Shown: one piece after another, positions 9,773 through 18,705 of the stretch
How the letters are laid out: each line of letters opens with the position of its first letter
How positions within the stretch are numbered: the first letter of the stretch is position 1
DNA from: DATJPW01 sp963752855
Lineage (GTDB): Bacteria; Desulfobacterota; Desulfomonilia; Desulfomonilales; Desulfomonilaceae
Assembly (NCBI GenBank): GCA_963752855.1
Contig: CAVVZX010000035.1
Coordinates: forward strand, 140,871-204,870
DNA length: 64,000 nt
Reading direction: 5' to 3'
Position numbers and translations under genes: made by a program
Notes under the pieces: generated by a model
Told to the model about the DNA's origin: nothing
What the model saw: the letters and a program-made list of their open reading frames with translations, nothing else
Databases searched by the model: none

Positions 9773-10054
9773 CCATGAACTACCTCCGTGTTATCAGGTG
9801 ATATTTCGCCTTGATTCGAAAATATGTGTCTCCATGCGCTCCCAAACGAGAAACGGTGTCATGCCTTTGAGTCCGCCATTATCAGCCGGATTCGTGACAC
9901 TTTGGGCTGACAGCAATTTCAAAAGACCGACCCATTTAAATGGACCTGCCGCGTGCTGTGCCTGCCCCATACAGAAAGCCATATTTCTCAAGGTGTGAGA
10001 TGTGGGGGCGCCATCAGACAATAATCTATGAAAATGACTTATATGTCAATACGA

Positions 10055-11090
10055 TCAACTCTGATTCAGGTACGCTGGGCCGGCTTCAAAATGGCGCTTT
10101 ATGAAGTTGGCAAGATTTTGTCTCTTTTGATTTAATCCAAGTTTTCTTCTGATGTTCTTCCGGTGCACGATCACCGTGTGGTAGGTCAAACCCAGGGCTT
10201 TCGCGATGTCGCGAGAATCCTGTCCTGTGCGGATCATCTGACAGATTTCCGTTTCACGCGGACTCAGGCTCGCCTTGTTGTCGGCAAGCTTCACACCAAA
10301 AAGCGACGTGATGTGCCTTACACTAAAGTCAAGCGTTTCGATGAGGTGATAGTATGGTTCGGGAAGGTCTCCTGTCTTCAATTGGTCCAGAATCGGCTGA
10401 ATGGTGAGTATGAAATTTTGGGCCACACGCTCGTTCATGTCCCTTTTTTGATCTCTTATTCGTTTGATCAGCAATCTCATGGCATAATTCATGCTCTCAA
10501 TGCTTCGATAACATTGGTGAAGCTCGTTCTTCCATAGCTGAAGTTCGTCCGCGCTGTCCTTGAGCTGTTTTTCCATCGATTCGATCAGGATGGCCGACTG
10601 TTTCCCCTTATTCAACAGCTCATCTTCCTTTTGTTTATATTCCGTAATGTTTGTTACAGAGACCAAAGCCAGACGATTGCCGTCGGCCCCTTCCCCGACT
10701 ATCGTTCCGTTAACCAGAACCGAGACATGTTCCCCTTTTTTGTTCAACAGTTCCATTTGCTGATTTACTATGTCGTCCCCAGCTCGAATCGGGTCCCACA
10801 CAGTTCCATCGGCCAACTTCAACCCCTGAGAGACGGATTTGTGAAAATCGGATGAGGAGCAGGGCAGCTTCTTCGGCTGAGTAACCCAGCATACTCGCCA
10901 CAGCCCGGTTCGCGAGGACGCATGTCCCTTCGAGATTGAAGAGAACGAGCCCCTCCGGATGATTCGCAAAGAACCTATGGAGCATGTCATCGTCGAGAAC
11001 CAGACGCAACAGTTCTTGTGCATTTGTCCGGTTGACCTCGATCTCGCGTCTCAGCGAGTCATGTCCATGATCCGGGAAATTCCGGAACAT
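10055..11090 (-). CDS. PAS-domain regulator with LuxR-type HTH, one frameshift
   Basis: Transcription regulator. The N-terminal part (MFRNFPDHGHDSLRREIEVN…) contains a PAS fold (HPEGLVLFNLEGTCVLANRAVASMLGYS). After a second sensor segment ending in LALVSVTNITEYKQKEDEL, a helical linker of ~130 residues leads to a C-terminal LuxR helix-turn-helix (LSPRETEICQMIRTGQDSRDIAKALGLTYHTVIVHRKNIRRKLGL). The first ~80 residues read from ATG 11090 in one frame and the rest in another, with the change near 10850. Repaired, it gives about 345 residues. PAS-LuxR proteins of this shape without a receiver domain are common in Desulfobacterota. It lies just upstream of the qmo operon on the same strand and could regulate it; that is inference from position. 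Confidence 0.8.
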
Positions 11091-11442
11091 TCGGTGAAAC
11101 AGCTTGCTTAGGATTAGCTTACTATTAAAGAGTTTGAAGCTTCTGTGGCCGCGTTATACATGGAATCAATAGGCCGACCGGGGTAAGAAAGAGGATTTCG
11201 GCCGTAGAGCGGCTGCCGCAAAAGTATACCTTTGCACGTAACTTTTCAAGAAAAGTTTCCCACGAATTCGCATCTATAAAAAAATAAATAAATATGCTAT
11301 TATAAGTCAATACCTTGCAACTATCGGAGCATGTAACAGGAATAATCTTCGTTATGCAAAAAGGTCGGAAACTATTGCATCCGACTGATCTGCATATACA
11401 CAGGTTCAATCCTGAAATCGGATTGATCTTAATGGAATAACC
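11091..11442. other. Intergenic region between divergent genes
   Basis: No gene seen. It holds an AACTTTTC/GAAAAGTT inverted repeat at 11241-11258 and an AT-rich stretch (about 11275-11310) suitable for promoters of the ankyrin gene (plus strand) and the PAS-LuxR gene (minus strand). I could not settle on clear -35/-10 boxes. Confidence 0.5.
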
Positions 11443-13671
11443 ATGCAATCGGAGTTGGTCCAGGCTGCACGACTGGGAGACATCGAGAGAGCGCGACAAC
11501 TTCTCCAGGACGGGGCGGATGTCAACTCGAGCGCCGATGAGGTCACGCCGCTTATGGCAGCGTCACTGGCAGGGCGCGCTGAGTTGGTCGAACTATTTCT
11601 CGATAACGGAGCAGATCCTGATCGCGAGGATGCGAGCGGTAACAGACCGCTAATTGCGGCGGCCAAGGCATGGGACCTTGAAGTCGTCGAATTGCTTTTG
11701 ATTCGCGGGGCCGACGTCAATGCGAGAGATCGGAAGAACGGCTCGAGCGCGATTTTTTGGGCCGCGGAATCCGGCGCTATTGAATTAGTGGATTTGCTCT
11801 TGGATCGTGGGGCCAACGCGAATCCAAGAAACAATCATGGGACTACCCCTCTGTTTTGGGCGGCGTTCAAAGGACACGCCGGAGTTGTGGAAAGGCTGTG
11901 CGCTTATGGCGCAAGAATCGATGTCCGGAACTTTCAAGGACTCACCCCCTTGATGGTGGCCGCTGGGACCGGGAAGGTCAAAGTGGCGGAGTCACTCCTT
12001 GCCCTGGGGGCGGACATCCATACTCGGGACAAACGGGAAAGGACCGCGCTGATTTACGGAGTCAGCGGAGGATCCGAGGAAATTGTCGACTTGTTGCTGC
12101 GGTGGCGCGCTGATGCGAACGCCGCCAGTCGGCACGGTAATTCCGGGCTGTTTTGGGCCTGCTACAAGGGACATATTGAAATTGCCAAGGCCTTATTGGC
12201 GGCAGGCGCTCAGGTCGATGCAAGAAATTTCCTGGACCAAACGCCACTTTTCTGGGCGGTTTGGAACAACAGCGTTGAAGCTGTGGAGCTGCTCATAAAC
12301 ACCGGGGCCCATGTCAATGCCAGGGAACGCAAGTATGGGACGACGGCGCTTTTTTGGGCCGCCTACCAGGGTCACATTTCAGTAATGGATCTTCTGTTGA
12401 ATGCGGGAGCGGACTATGAATTGCAGGACTTCGCTTTGAACACGCCTCTGTTATGGGCAAGCCGTAAAGGCAGACTGGAGGCGGTCGATCTTTTATTGAA
12501 TGGAGGATGCGATCCGAATGCTCGGAGCAGGAGCGGCAATACTGCTTTGCTTTGGGCGTGTGACATGGGCAACCTTGAATTGGGTAATCTCTTATTGAAG
12601 CGCGGGGCAAACGTAGCGGACAGAAACCGCCGCTCAAGCAGCGCGCTTTGCCGGGCCGCTTTCAAAGGTCACATCCAACTCGTGGAACTGCTCTTGAATT
12701 ATGGAGCGGACCCAAATTCCACAGAGGAACGATTCGGCGGCAGCGCATTATCATTGGCGTCGTACCAGGGGCACATCGACATCGTGAAGCTGCTCCTGGA
12801 TCGCGGGGCAGCGGTGAATGCCGTTGATGCGCATCATGGCAATTCAGCCCTTTTCTGGGCTTGTGGCAAGGGCAGGTTAGAAGTTGCGGAAGCCTTACTT
12901 GACGCCGGAGCGATCGTAAATTCCGCCAACACGATTGGTCAAACGCCCTTAATGGCGGCAAGCGACGGGGGCCACATCAATCCGGTCAAATTGCTTCTCG
13001 ACCGAGGGGCTGATGTCCAGGCGACAGATAAAGTCGGAAATACTGCTCGCACGTATGCTTTGCGAAAGAAATACAGCCAAGTGGCGGAACTGCTGTTCGG
13101 CGCGGATCGCGAGACATTTGCCGTCCTTCGCAGTCAGGACAATGCTTATATAGAAGCGGCCGCATGGGGTAACAAGGACTTGGTGGAAAGGCTGCTGAAA
13201 AAGGGAACGGATGTTGACGCCACCGATGCAAAATACCGTAATACCGCGCTCCACTGGGCCGCGTATAGAAGCCATTTGGACGTTGTCAAACTCCTCGTCA
13301 ATGTAGGAGCTAACGTCGACGCGCGTAATAAATTCGGCAGCACGCCTTTGTTCTGGGCTGCTCGCAGCGGAAGCGCTGAAATGGTCAGATTCTTATTGGA
13401 AGCAGGAGCCGCTGTTGATGCCAGAGACAACGATGGCAAAACGCCACTGATGGTAGCAGCTCTAGCAGGGCGCAAGGAAATTGCGGAAATCCTTGTAGCG
13501 GCCGGCGCGGATATCAACGCAAAAAACAGCTTCGGCTGGACCCCGCTGATGGAAGCCTATTTTGAGGGACACGCCGAGTTGGTGGCCTACCTGAAGGGAT
13601 TAGGCGCGACGCTAAACGGGTTTCTCAAGAACCAATCCTGGTCCGGTCACTGGAATGAAATGAGGGAGTAG
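11443..13671 (+). CDS. Large ankyrin-repeat protein with LFWA-type repeats
   Basis: The 742-residue protein is almost wholly ankyrin repeats, about 22 units of 32-34 residues (for example AARLGDIERARQLLQDGADV, GADINAKNSFGWTPLMEAYF). Ankyrin repeats form a solenoid for protein binding; there is no catalytic domain, signal peptide or membrane segment, so it is probably cytoplasmic. An oddity is that the usual TPLHxAA hairpin motif is replaced in many repeats by LFWA or LLWA (SAIFWAAESG, TPLFWAAFKGH, SGLFWACYKGH, TALFWAAYQGH, SALFWACGKGR). Such a shared change points to growth by internal duplication. The upstream ribosome site is weak. The gene stands alone between a divergent regulator and a PilZ gene. 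The binding partner is unknown. Confidence 0.9.
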   Translation: MQSELVQAARLGDIERARQLLQDGADVNSSADEVTPLMAASLAGRAELVELFLDNGADPDREDASGNRPLIAAAKAWDLEVVELLLIRGADVNARDRKNGSSAIFWAAESGAIELVDLLLDRGANANPRNNHGTTPLFWAAFKGHAGVVERLCAYGARIDVRNFQGLTPLMVAAGTGKVKVAESLLALGADIHTRDKRERTALIYGVSGGSEEIVDLLLRWRADANAASRHGNSGLFWACYKGHIEIAKALLAAGAQVDARNFLDQTPLFWAVWNNSVEAVELLINTGAHVNARERKYGTTALFWAAYQGHISVMDLLLNAGADYELQDFALNTPLLWASRKGRLEAVDLLLNGGCDPNARSRSGNTALLWACDMGNLELGNLLLKRGANVADRNRRSSSALCRAAFKGHIQLVELLLNYGADPNSTEERFGGSALSLASYQGHIDIVKLLLDRGAAVNAVDAHHGNSALFWACGKGRLEVAEALLDAGAIVNSANTIGQTPLMAASDGGHINPVKLLLDRGADVQATDKVGNTARTYALRKKYSQVAELLFGADRETFAVLRSQDNAYIEAAAWGNKDLVERLLKKGTDVDATDAKYRNTALHWAAYRSHLDVVKLLVNVGANVDARNKFGSTPLFWAARSGSAEMVRFLLEAGAAVDARDNDGKTPLMVAALAGRKEIAEILVAAGADINAKNSFGWTPLMEAYFEGHAELVAYLKGLGATLNGFLKNQSWSGHWNEMRE

Positions 13672-13999
13672 GGGGAGGGTTACAAGCGTGGGAGGAACCC
13701 GCGGCGCAGGGAGTATCAAAAAAACTGCCGGATCTCGGCAGGGAGTCTCGCCGCACGCAGAAAAACCCTGTTTGGTCTGCCGAACAAACCGACTACAAAT
13801 GTGTCTTTGAAAATGAGCCTAATACGAATTAATATGTATTCGTTTTAGTCATCCGATTCACAAAAATGTGCGATAATGTCTTTTTTTTTTGGGGGCCGAG
13901 TTTCTGGGCCTGAGTTTGCGGAGGGGACAGTGAGCAATTACGCTAGAAAACTCCGATGATGAGGCGACCGCAAGACGAAGAATACCCGCAAGAAGCTTT
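13672..13999. other. Intergenic region with hairpin and poly-T tract
   Basis: CTGCCG-gatct-CGGCAG at 13725-13741 has a run of seven A just before it on the plus strand, which makes it a good intrinsic terminator for leftward transcription. A run of ten T then five G lies near 13880. A short reading frame from GTG at about 13930 may be the true N-terminus of the PilZ gene if an indel separates them. Confidence 0.45.
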
Positions 14000-14527
14000 G
14001 TGGACGATATGCGGTCAGGGATGACTGATTCAGCCCTGATGGAAAAATACAAACTGACTGCCAGAGGCCTCCACAGCGCTTTCAGAAAGCTTTTGGCGGC
14101 CAATGTGGTGCAACCGTCCGAGCTTGTGGGCCGTCATTCAGAGTATGATGAAACTATTGATGTCAACGATATTCGAGCTTTGCAAAGAGATAAGGTGGAA
14201 TTCCCGCTCCCCATCTACGAATCGGACAAGCCGGATTCTCGAGGAATCATTAGCGATATCACGGTAATGGGTGTCGGAATAAAGGGCTTTGAGACCGATG
14301 TTGGTGATATCCGGCAGTTCGTGATTCCCGCGGACGAGTTTTTTCAGGTCAACCCAGTTGAGTTTAAGGCAAGATGCCGCTGGGTAAAGCGCGACGAATC
14401 CGATGGAGAATGCGTATCCGGTTTTGAAATAATGAAAGTTTCAAAAGGGAGTTTAGCCGGCTTGCGCAGGCTGATTCAAGGACTCACTCTCTCGGAACGA
14501 GAGTTCAAAAGCATCGTGAAGCAGTAG
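14000..14527 (+). CDS. PilZ-domain protein
   Basis: The N-terminal ~50 residues (DDMRSGMTDSALMEKYKLTARGLHSAFRKLLAANVV) form a small helical module often found before PilZ domains in Desulfobacterota. Residues about 60-150 look like a PilZ fold, the c-di-GMP receptor family. The usual RxxxR…(D/N)xSxxG signature is weak here (DSRGIISDITVMGVGIKG matches its second half), so nucleotide binding is uncertain. The open frame can begin only at GTG 14000. Homologous modules normally start some 10-20 residues earlier (RRRIPARSFV is present in frame but without a start codon), so an upstream indel or an unusual start is likely. Confidence 0.65.
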   Translation: MDDMRSGMTDSALMEKYKLTARGLHSAFRKLLAANVVQPSELVGRHSEYDETIDVNDIRALQRDKVEFPLPIYESDKPDSRGIISDITVMGVGIKGFETDVGDIRQFVIPADEFFQVNPVEFKARCRWVKRDESDGECVSGFEIMKVSKGSLAGLRRLIQGLTLSEREFKSIVKQ

Positions 14528-14559
14528 AAATACATCCACGAACGTTTTTCTCGAACTCA

Positions 14560-15432
14560 TTACCTGAACAAAGTGTTTGGAGTGTCAAGCCACAAAAAGG
14601 CGTTGGGGGGAATGTGCGGAGTAGCTTGTCTCACAGTTTTATTGTGGGAGCGAGCGATATGTAGGAAGTTTCGGAGCAGGATGCCCCCGTCCGGATGATT
14701 TCCGGAAAAATACTCCGGATGCCCCTGAATCCCATAAACCGGTCTTGTGCCGTGGCGCATTATCTGAATCGGGCAAAGCCGGTCCGAGGCTAATACGACA
14801 AATCCCTTCGGCAGGACTTTAACTTCATCATAGTGGCTCTGGCGAAGACGTAACTGACCGTCTACACCGCTAAACAAGGGGTCTGCCGCTGTGACCTTCA
14901 GAGAGACCAAGCCACTCTGCCTCTCGTGAGAATAGGGAAGGCAATCATCTTCGCCGGCTCTTATCGGGCCGACCTTGCCGCCGAAACTCAGGGCCAAAGC
15001 CTGATGTCCGCCACATATTCCCAGGATAGGGATATTCTGCTCCTCGGCCAGTAGAGGCAGCATCCACAAGAAGTTCTGTAAAGCGATTCCGCTCTCTCCC
15101 GAGTAGCGGCACCACGGGGTGCCCTGGGGGCTCAATATTATGAAGGCCGGTTGAGTATCTGCAATTAGCTCGGGAGTCATTCGGCTGAAGTGAATGTTAA
15201 TCCCGTTGGGATTCCCACTCATTTCCTTGATGACTGAGAAGGCGCGTCTCCCGCCCATGGACCAGACATCCCGCGCCAGACTGACCATGATCCACGGCCT
15301 GTCCTTTTCGCCGCCGGCGCGCCCGACATTGTCCGAGGCATCTCCAGCCCACGTTACACCCGTCTGAACCGCCGCAAGGATCAGGCCGATGCCCAGAACC
15401 CTTCGGGGGACCCTGTTGAAAAACTCTCTCAT
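14560..15432 (-). CDS. Exported class I glutamine amidotransferase-like protein
   Basis: From ATG 15432 (with AGGA nine bases upstream) the protein opens with a basic stretch and a hydrophobic segment (VLGIGLILAAVQTGVTWA), a probable signal peptide or anchor. The rest is a class I GATase fold with a full Cys-His-Glu triad: GICGGHQ at about residue 130 and GHPEY at 228-230. Such domains normally hydrolyse glutamine inside the cell for a synthetase partner; gamma-glutamyl peptidases (C26) use the same fold. Export of one without a synthetase is unusual. A close paralogue lies at 54015-54929, sharing GTPWCRY/GMPWCRY, GGKVGPIR.GEDDC and the C-terminal PDGG.LLRNFL. The substrate is unknown. A longer GTG start at 15471 is possible. 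Confidence 0.8.
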   Translation of the reverse strand: MREFFNRVPRRVLGIGLILAAVQTGVTWAGDASDNVGRAGGEKDRPWIMVSLARDVWSMGGRRAFSVIKEMSGNPNGINIHFSRMTPELIADTQPAFIILSPQGTPWCRYSGESGIALQNFLWMLPLLAEEQNIPILGICGGHQALALSFGGKVGPIRAGEDDCLPYSHERQSGLVSLKVTAADPLFSGVDGQLRLRQSHYDEVKVLPKGFVVLASDRLCPIQIMRHGTRPVYGIQGHPEYFSGNHPDGGILLRNFLHIARSHNKTVRQATPHIPPNAFLWLDTPNTLFR

Positions 15433-15566
15433 GAATGTCCTGCTGGGGATGCGAATTGGAACCTTATACACTATGGGTTGCGGTGAAGCAACACAAAAGA
15501 CGCGTCAAATTTACCTATGCAGTTATGCCGGAGGCTCGTTCCGAAGCTCAGAACCGACTTGAGCCG

Positions 15567-15639
15567 ATCCCCCCTCGTCCCCCTCCGGAGGGAAATGATC
15601 TCCCTCCCCGTTGACGGGGAGGGCCGGGGAGGGGCTAGG
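15567..15639. repeat. CCCTCCCC/GGGGAGGG-type intergenic repeat
   Basis: The sequence has an imperfect palindrome around CTCCCCGTTGACGGGGAG with flanking pyrimidine-rich and purine-rich arms. A similar element lies at 38201-38281. This looks like the mobile or dispersed GC-rich repeat found between genes in many proteobacterial genomes. Confidence 0.5.
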
Positions 15640-15692
15640 AATGCGGTTACATGCTCTAAGAAAAACCTCTCCCAGGATTGATGTGTCACGCG

Positions 15693-16229
15693 TCAGATGA
15701 TCTTCAGCGCCCTTTCTTTTTCGCTGTAGATACACCCGCAGTACTTTTGTCTGTAAAGACCAAGCGTTCTATACCGCCTGACACCTTCGTTCCAGCCGGT
15801 TCGCCAGTCCCTGTAGAAGAACGCAATCTTGTATTTGTCGGCGATAGCTTCACATGTCGCCTTCAAGAGATCGTGTTTCTGAAAACGACTGTAGAGCAGG
15901 GTGGTGGAAAACGCGTCAAACCCCTTCGATTCAGCCAATCTCGCGGTCATTTCCATTCGAAAATTGAAGCACATCCGACATCTTTGCGATTCGCGAAAAA
16001 CAATTTGTTGCAGCCACTTATCCATACTGTCCGGTTGTTCCGGGTTGAGCGCCGGCACGTCCTTTTCCTTGGTATAAGCGGTAAAAGCGTCCAGCCGTCT
16101 AAGATATTCCGAATACGGATGAATATTCGGATTGTAAAATAGAGCAGTGACCTCGTGGCCCTCTGACCGCAAGTCATCCAGAGGAATTACTAAGCACGGA
16201 GCGCAGCAAGTATGAAGAAGGATTCTCAT
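15693..16229 (-). CDS. queH: Epoxyqueuosine reductase QueH
   Basis: QueH reduces epoxyqueuosine to queuosine in tRNA, the last step of queuosine synthesis, and replaces the unrelated QueG. Family features are all present: HTCCAPC at the N-terminus, RCRMCFNFRME in the middle, TTLLYSRFQKHD, and YRQKYCGCIYS near the end. The adjacent cysteines bind an iron-sulfur cluster and a second metal. ATG 16229 places the start directly before the CCAPC motif; AAGGAG lies 12 bases upstream. A longer open frame to 16277 adds a 16-residue tail that the family lacks. tgt, an earlier enzyme of the same pathway, lies at 24924-26066. Confidence 0.92.
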   Translation of the reverse strand: MRILLHTCCAPCLVIPLDDLRSEGHEVTALFYNPNIHPYSEYLRRLDAFTAYTKEKDVPALNPEQPDSMDKWLQQIVFRESQRCRMCFNFRMEMTARLAESKGFDAFSTTLLYSRFQKHDLLKATCEAIADKYKIAFFYRDWRTGWNEGVRRYRTLGLYRQKYCGCIYSEKERALKII

Positions 16230-16277
16230 GAAAGATGTTGTCTCCTTTCCGGCGCCATGATATGAAATTTCGCGCAT

Positions 16278-16787
16278 TTGAAAAAAGAAATCATGAAACT
16301 AATACTTTGCTCAGCGATTATATTCTTGATCTTTCTCCCATGCGCGGCCCAGGCGGCGGGAGATTCCGAACTGTTCCTTAGCGCGTTCACCGAAGCCGCG
16401 ACTGCGTACCTTAACGATTGCTTTCTACTGCTGGGGACTACAGCGGACGGACTCGTCGCGGAAATTCTACCAAAAGAAACGGCTCTCGAATACACAAGAA
16501 ACGTGCAAAAAAGGATACGGGTAATTCGGGCCAAACTCAAAGCAGTCTCTCAAAGACGTATAACAGATCTCGACAGACAACTGATACGTCTCCTAGATAA
16601 TGGTTACACGTGCATGGATCTTCAGGCTTGGGCGCTGATTAGATTCACGGAAGAGAGATCTACTCAGACCGCCAAGAATTTCGAAGACCAGAGGACCCAA
16701 TGTTGGGAACGTATCAAGACCGTCGCGGGTTTCTACTCCGCCTTGCCACCGGCGCCCGAATTACCCGAACCTCTGAGCACCCGCTGA
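16278..16787 (+). CDS. Small exported protein of unknown function
   Basis: 169 residues with a clear signal peptide (LILCSAIIFLIFLPCAAQAA, cleavage probably after AQA). The mature part is helical and has three cysteines. I recognise no family. TTG 16278 and ATG 16293 are both possible starts; neither has a strong ribosome site. It is divergent from queH, and its last 55 bases overlap the 3' end of selB on the other strand. Confidence 0.65.
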   Translation: MKKEIMKLILCSAIIFLIFLPCAAQAAGDSELFLSAFTEAATAYLNDCFLLLGTTADGLVAEILPKETALEYTRNVQKRIRVIRAKLKAVSQRRITDLDRQLIRLLDNGYTCMDLQAWALIRFTEERSTQTAKNFEDQRTQCWERIKTVAGFYSALPPAPELPEPLSTR

Positions 16788-18658
16788 TCGCCGACTCTTA
16801 TAGTAAATCGCTCACGATCGAAATACTCCAGCAACGGAATATTGTATTTTCTGGACGATCCGGTGATTTCGTTGAAGCGGGATGGCGTAATGCCGCCTTC
16901 CCGTGAAATAAACTCGGCCAGCTTACGTTTGACGTCCCTAACAAACGCTTCTGAAAAATAAAGATCCTCTTTGATTCTAACCAGTCTTCCTTCTTTTTCC
17001 AAGATGCCCAGGAGGGTCCTAATCTGTTTGGGGTCACCCTTGGTGGTCTCGATAATTTCTTTCAGGATGGGCGGAGAATGCCGTCCTTCCATGATTATTT
17101 TCAGCAGGCGATCTTTTAGATCCTTTTCTTCATCTTTGAGCTTTACCCGATGAGACGCCGAACGCACAGTATCTCCTTGATCGACTGCTTGATTTTTTGC
17201 GACCAACGCGTCCAACACGATTTTAAACAGTTTGTCTCCACCCGGTATCGCTGAACGAAGCTCCTGCTTGGAAATTCCTTCCTTAAGCGGCTGATCCGCG
17301 TGAAATTTATCGAGACGATTCACTAGCTTCTTCTGCACTAAGTCAACAAAATCAGAATGGATGAGACGATTTTCCGCAGGATCGAACCGAACGATGGTGT
17401 GCGCATTCAGCAACACAGTGAGCGCCTTATCCAAACGCTTGACCGTAAAGCCCGACAACCCGACAAGCTCGTTCTTAGGCACTCCTGCCAACCCGCTGCT
17501 TCTCACGAGCGCGGTTATAATACTCACTTCATCTTCAACATCCAGCTCACGCAGTGACTTTGCAGTGCGCGCCCGCAACTTGACTCCTCGCGGATTGACT
17601 ATTGTTCCTCCCCCGAGGGTAATAGAAGGAGAAAGCGCCCTTATCACAAATCTATCGCCCGCTGAGGGCACTATTGGACTGGACGTGCGCAATTGGGCCA
17701 TCGCCGACTGCCCCGATTCAAGTTCTCCCATGTCCGGTAAGATCACGCGGGCTTCCACTTCAGAAGTGAAATGATGCATACGCACTTTTCGGCCGCTCTT
17801 AATCGGAAAAGGCGAACGGGGCAGGATCGTTAGCTTGACATCAATAATTGAAGAAGGCTGGAACTGACCGGGATGGACCACTACCTCGCCTCGTTGAATG
17901 TCCGATTGCTCAAGACCTCGCAGATTTGCGGCCACCCGCTCGCCCGGAAATGCCTTCTCTTCTCTTCGATTGTGTGATTCCAAAGCACGAATTGAGGTCC
18001 GTAGGCCGCCAGGAAGGATCTCGACGTCGTCTCCGATCGAGAGGGAGCCGGATATAAGAGTCCCGGTAACAACGGTCCCGTGTCCCTTCAGTGTAAAAAC
18101 CCTGTCCACCGGCAGGCGTAATAGTCCGTGTACGGGCCGCTCCTGAACCTGTCTTGCGAGTCTGGCGAGCATTTCCCGCAGCTCGGGTATTCCCTCGCCT
18201 GTGCGTGAGGAAACGCGCATCATAGGAGATTCTTCCAGGAAAGATCCTTTGACCAGGTCCCGGACATCCTCCTCAGCCAAGAGCGCAAGCTCATCATCGA
18301 CTAAGTCCAATTTTGTCAGGACCACCAAGCCGAGTCGAATCCCTAGCAATTTCAGGATGTCCAGATGCTCGACGGTTTGCGGCATGACTCCTTCGTCCAA
18401 CGCTACGACCAGCGCGGCAATATCTATACCGCCCGATCCCGCCACCATTTGACGAACGAATTTCTCATGCCCGGGCACGTCTACAATTCCGATCCTTGCG
18501 TCATCGCCCAAATCCAGGAACGCGAATCCGAGTTCGATACTGATGCCCCGCTGCTTTTCTTCCTTGAGGCGATCTGTCTCAATACCCGTGAGAGCGCGAA
18601 CGAGTTCGGTCTTTCCGTGATCTATGTGTCCGGCGGTTCCCAATATGACTCGGTTCAT
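16733..18658 (-). CDS. selB: Selenocysteine-specific elongation factor SelB
   Basis: SelB delivers Sec-tRNA to the ribosome at UGA codons that carry a SECIS element. The EF-Tu-like GTPase domain has GHIDHGKTELVRALTG (G1), RGISIELGF (G2), DVPGHE (G3) and TKLD (G4). Domains 2-3 follow, then about 270 residues of winged-helix repeats that bind the mRNA hairpin. ATG 18658 (MNRVILGTAGHIDHGKTE) is the family start; the open frame upstream to 18772 is out of family. 642 residues is the usual length. The host therefore very likely makes selenoproteins, although selA, selD and tRNA-Sec are not in the window. Confidence 0.95.
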   Translation of the reverse strand: MNRVILGTAGHIDHGKTELVRALTGIETDRLKEEKQRGISIELGFAFLDLGDDARIGIVDVPGHEKFVRQMVAGSGGIDIAALVVALDEGVMPQTVEHLDILKLLGIRLGLVVLTKLDLVDDELALLAEEDVRDLVKGSFLEESPMMRVSSRTGEGIPELREMLARLARQVQERPVHGLLRLPVDRVFTLKGHGTVVTGTLISGSLSIGDDVEILPGGLRTSIRALESHNRREEKAFPGERVAANLRGLEQSDIQRGEVVVHPGQFQPSSIIDVKLTILPRSPFPIKSGRKVRMHHFTSEVEARVILPDMGELESGQSAMAQLRTSSPIVPSAGDRFVIRALSPSITLGGGTIVNPRGVKLRARTAKSLRELDVEDEVSIITALVRSSGLAGVPKNELVGLSGFTVKRLDKALTVLLNAHTIVRFDPAENRLIHSDFVDLVQKKLVNRLDKFHADQPLKEGISKQELRSAIPGGDKLFKIVLDALVAKNQAVDQGDTVRSASHRVKLKDEEKDLKDRLLKIIMEGRHSPPILKEIIETTKGDPKQIRTLLGILEKEGRLVRIKEDLYFSEAFVRDVKRKLAEFISREGGITPSRFNEITGSSRKYNIPLLEYFDRERFTIRVGDQRVLRGSGNSGAGGKAE

Positions 18659-18705
18659 ATGTTGTGTCCCAAAAGGCTTAATAATTAGGAGGCTTGATTT
18701 TATAT

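Noticed and set aside
9794..10021. 75-codon minus-strand frame before qmoA
   Set aside because: No family and no ribosome site; it fills the likely promoter region.
10163..10537. 124-codon plus-strand frame opposite the PAS-LuxR gene
   Set aside because: Antisense shadow of the helix-turn-helix and linker region; no family motif.
11443..13671. CRISPR array or DNA tandem repeat in the ankyrin gene
   Set aside because: The periodicity of about 99 bases is at protein level only; DNA units are diverged and there are no constant repeats with unique spacers.
15947..16177. Minus-strand frame overlapping queH
   Set aside because: It lies in another frame of a gene with complete QueH motifs.
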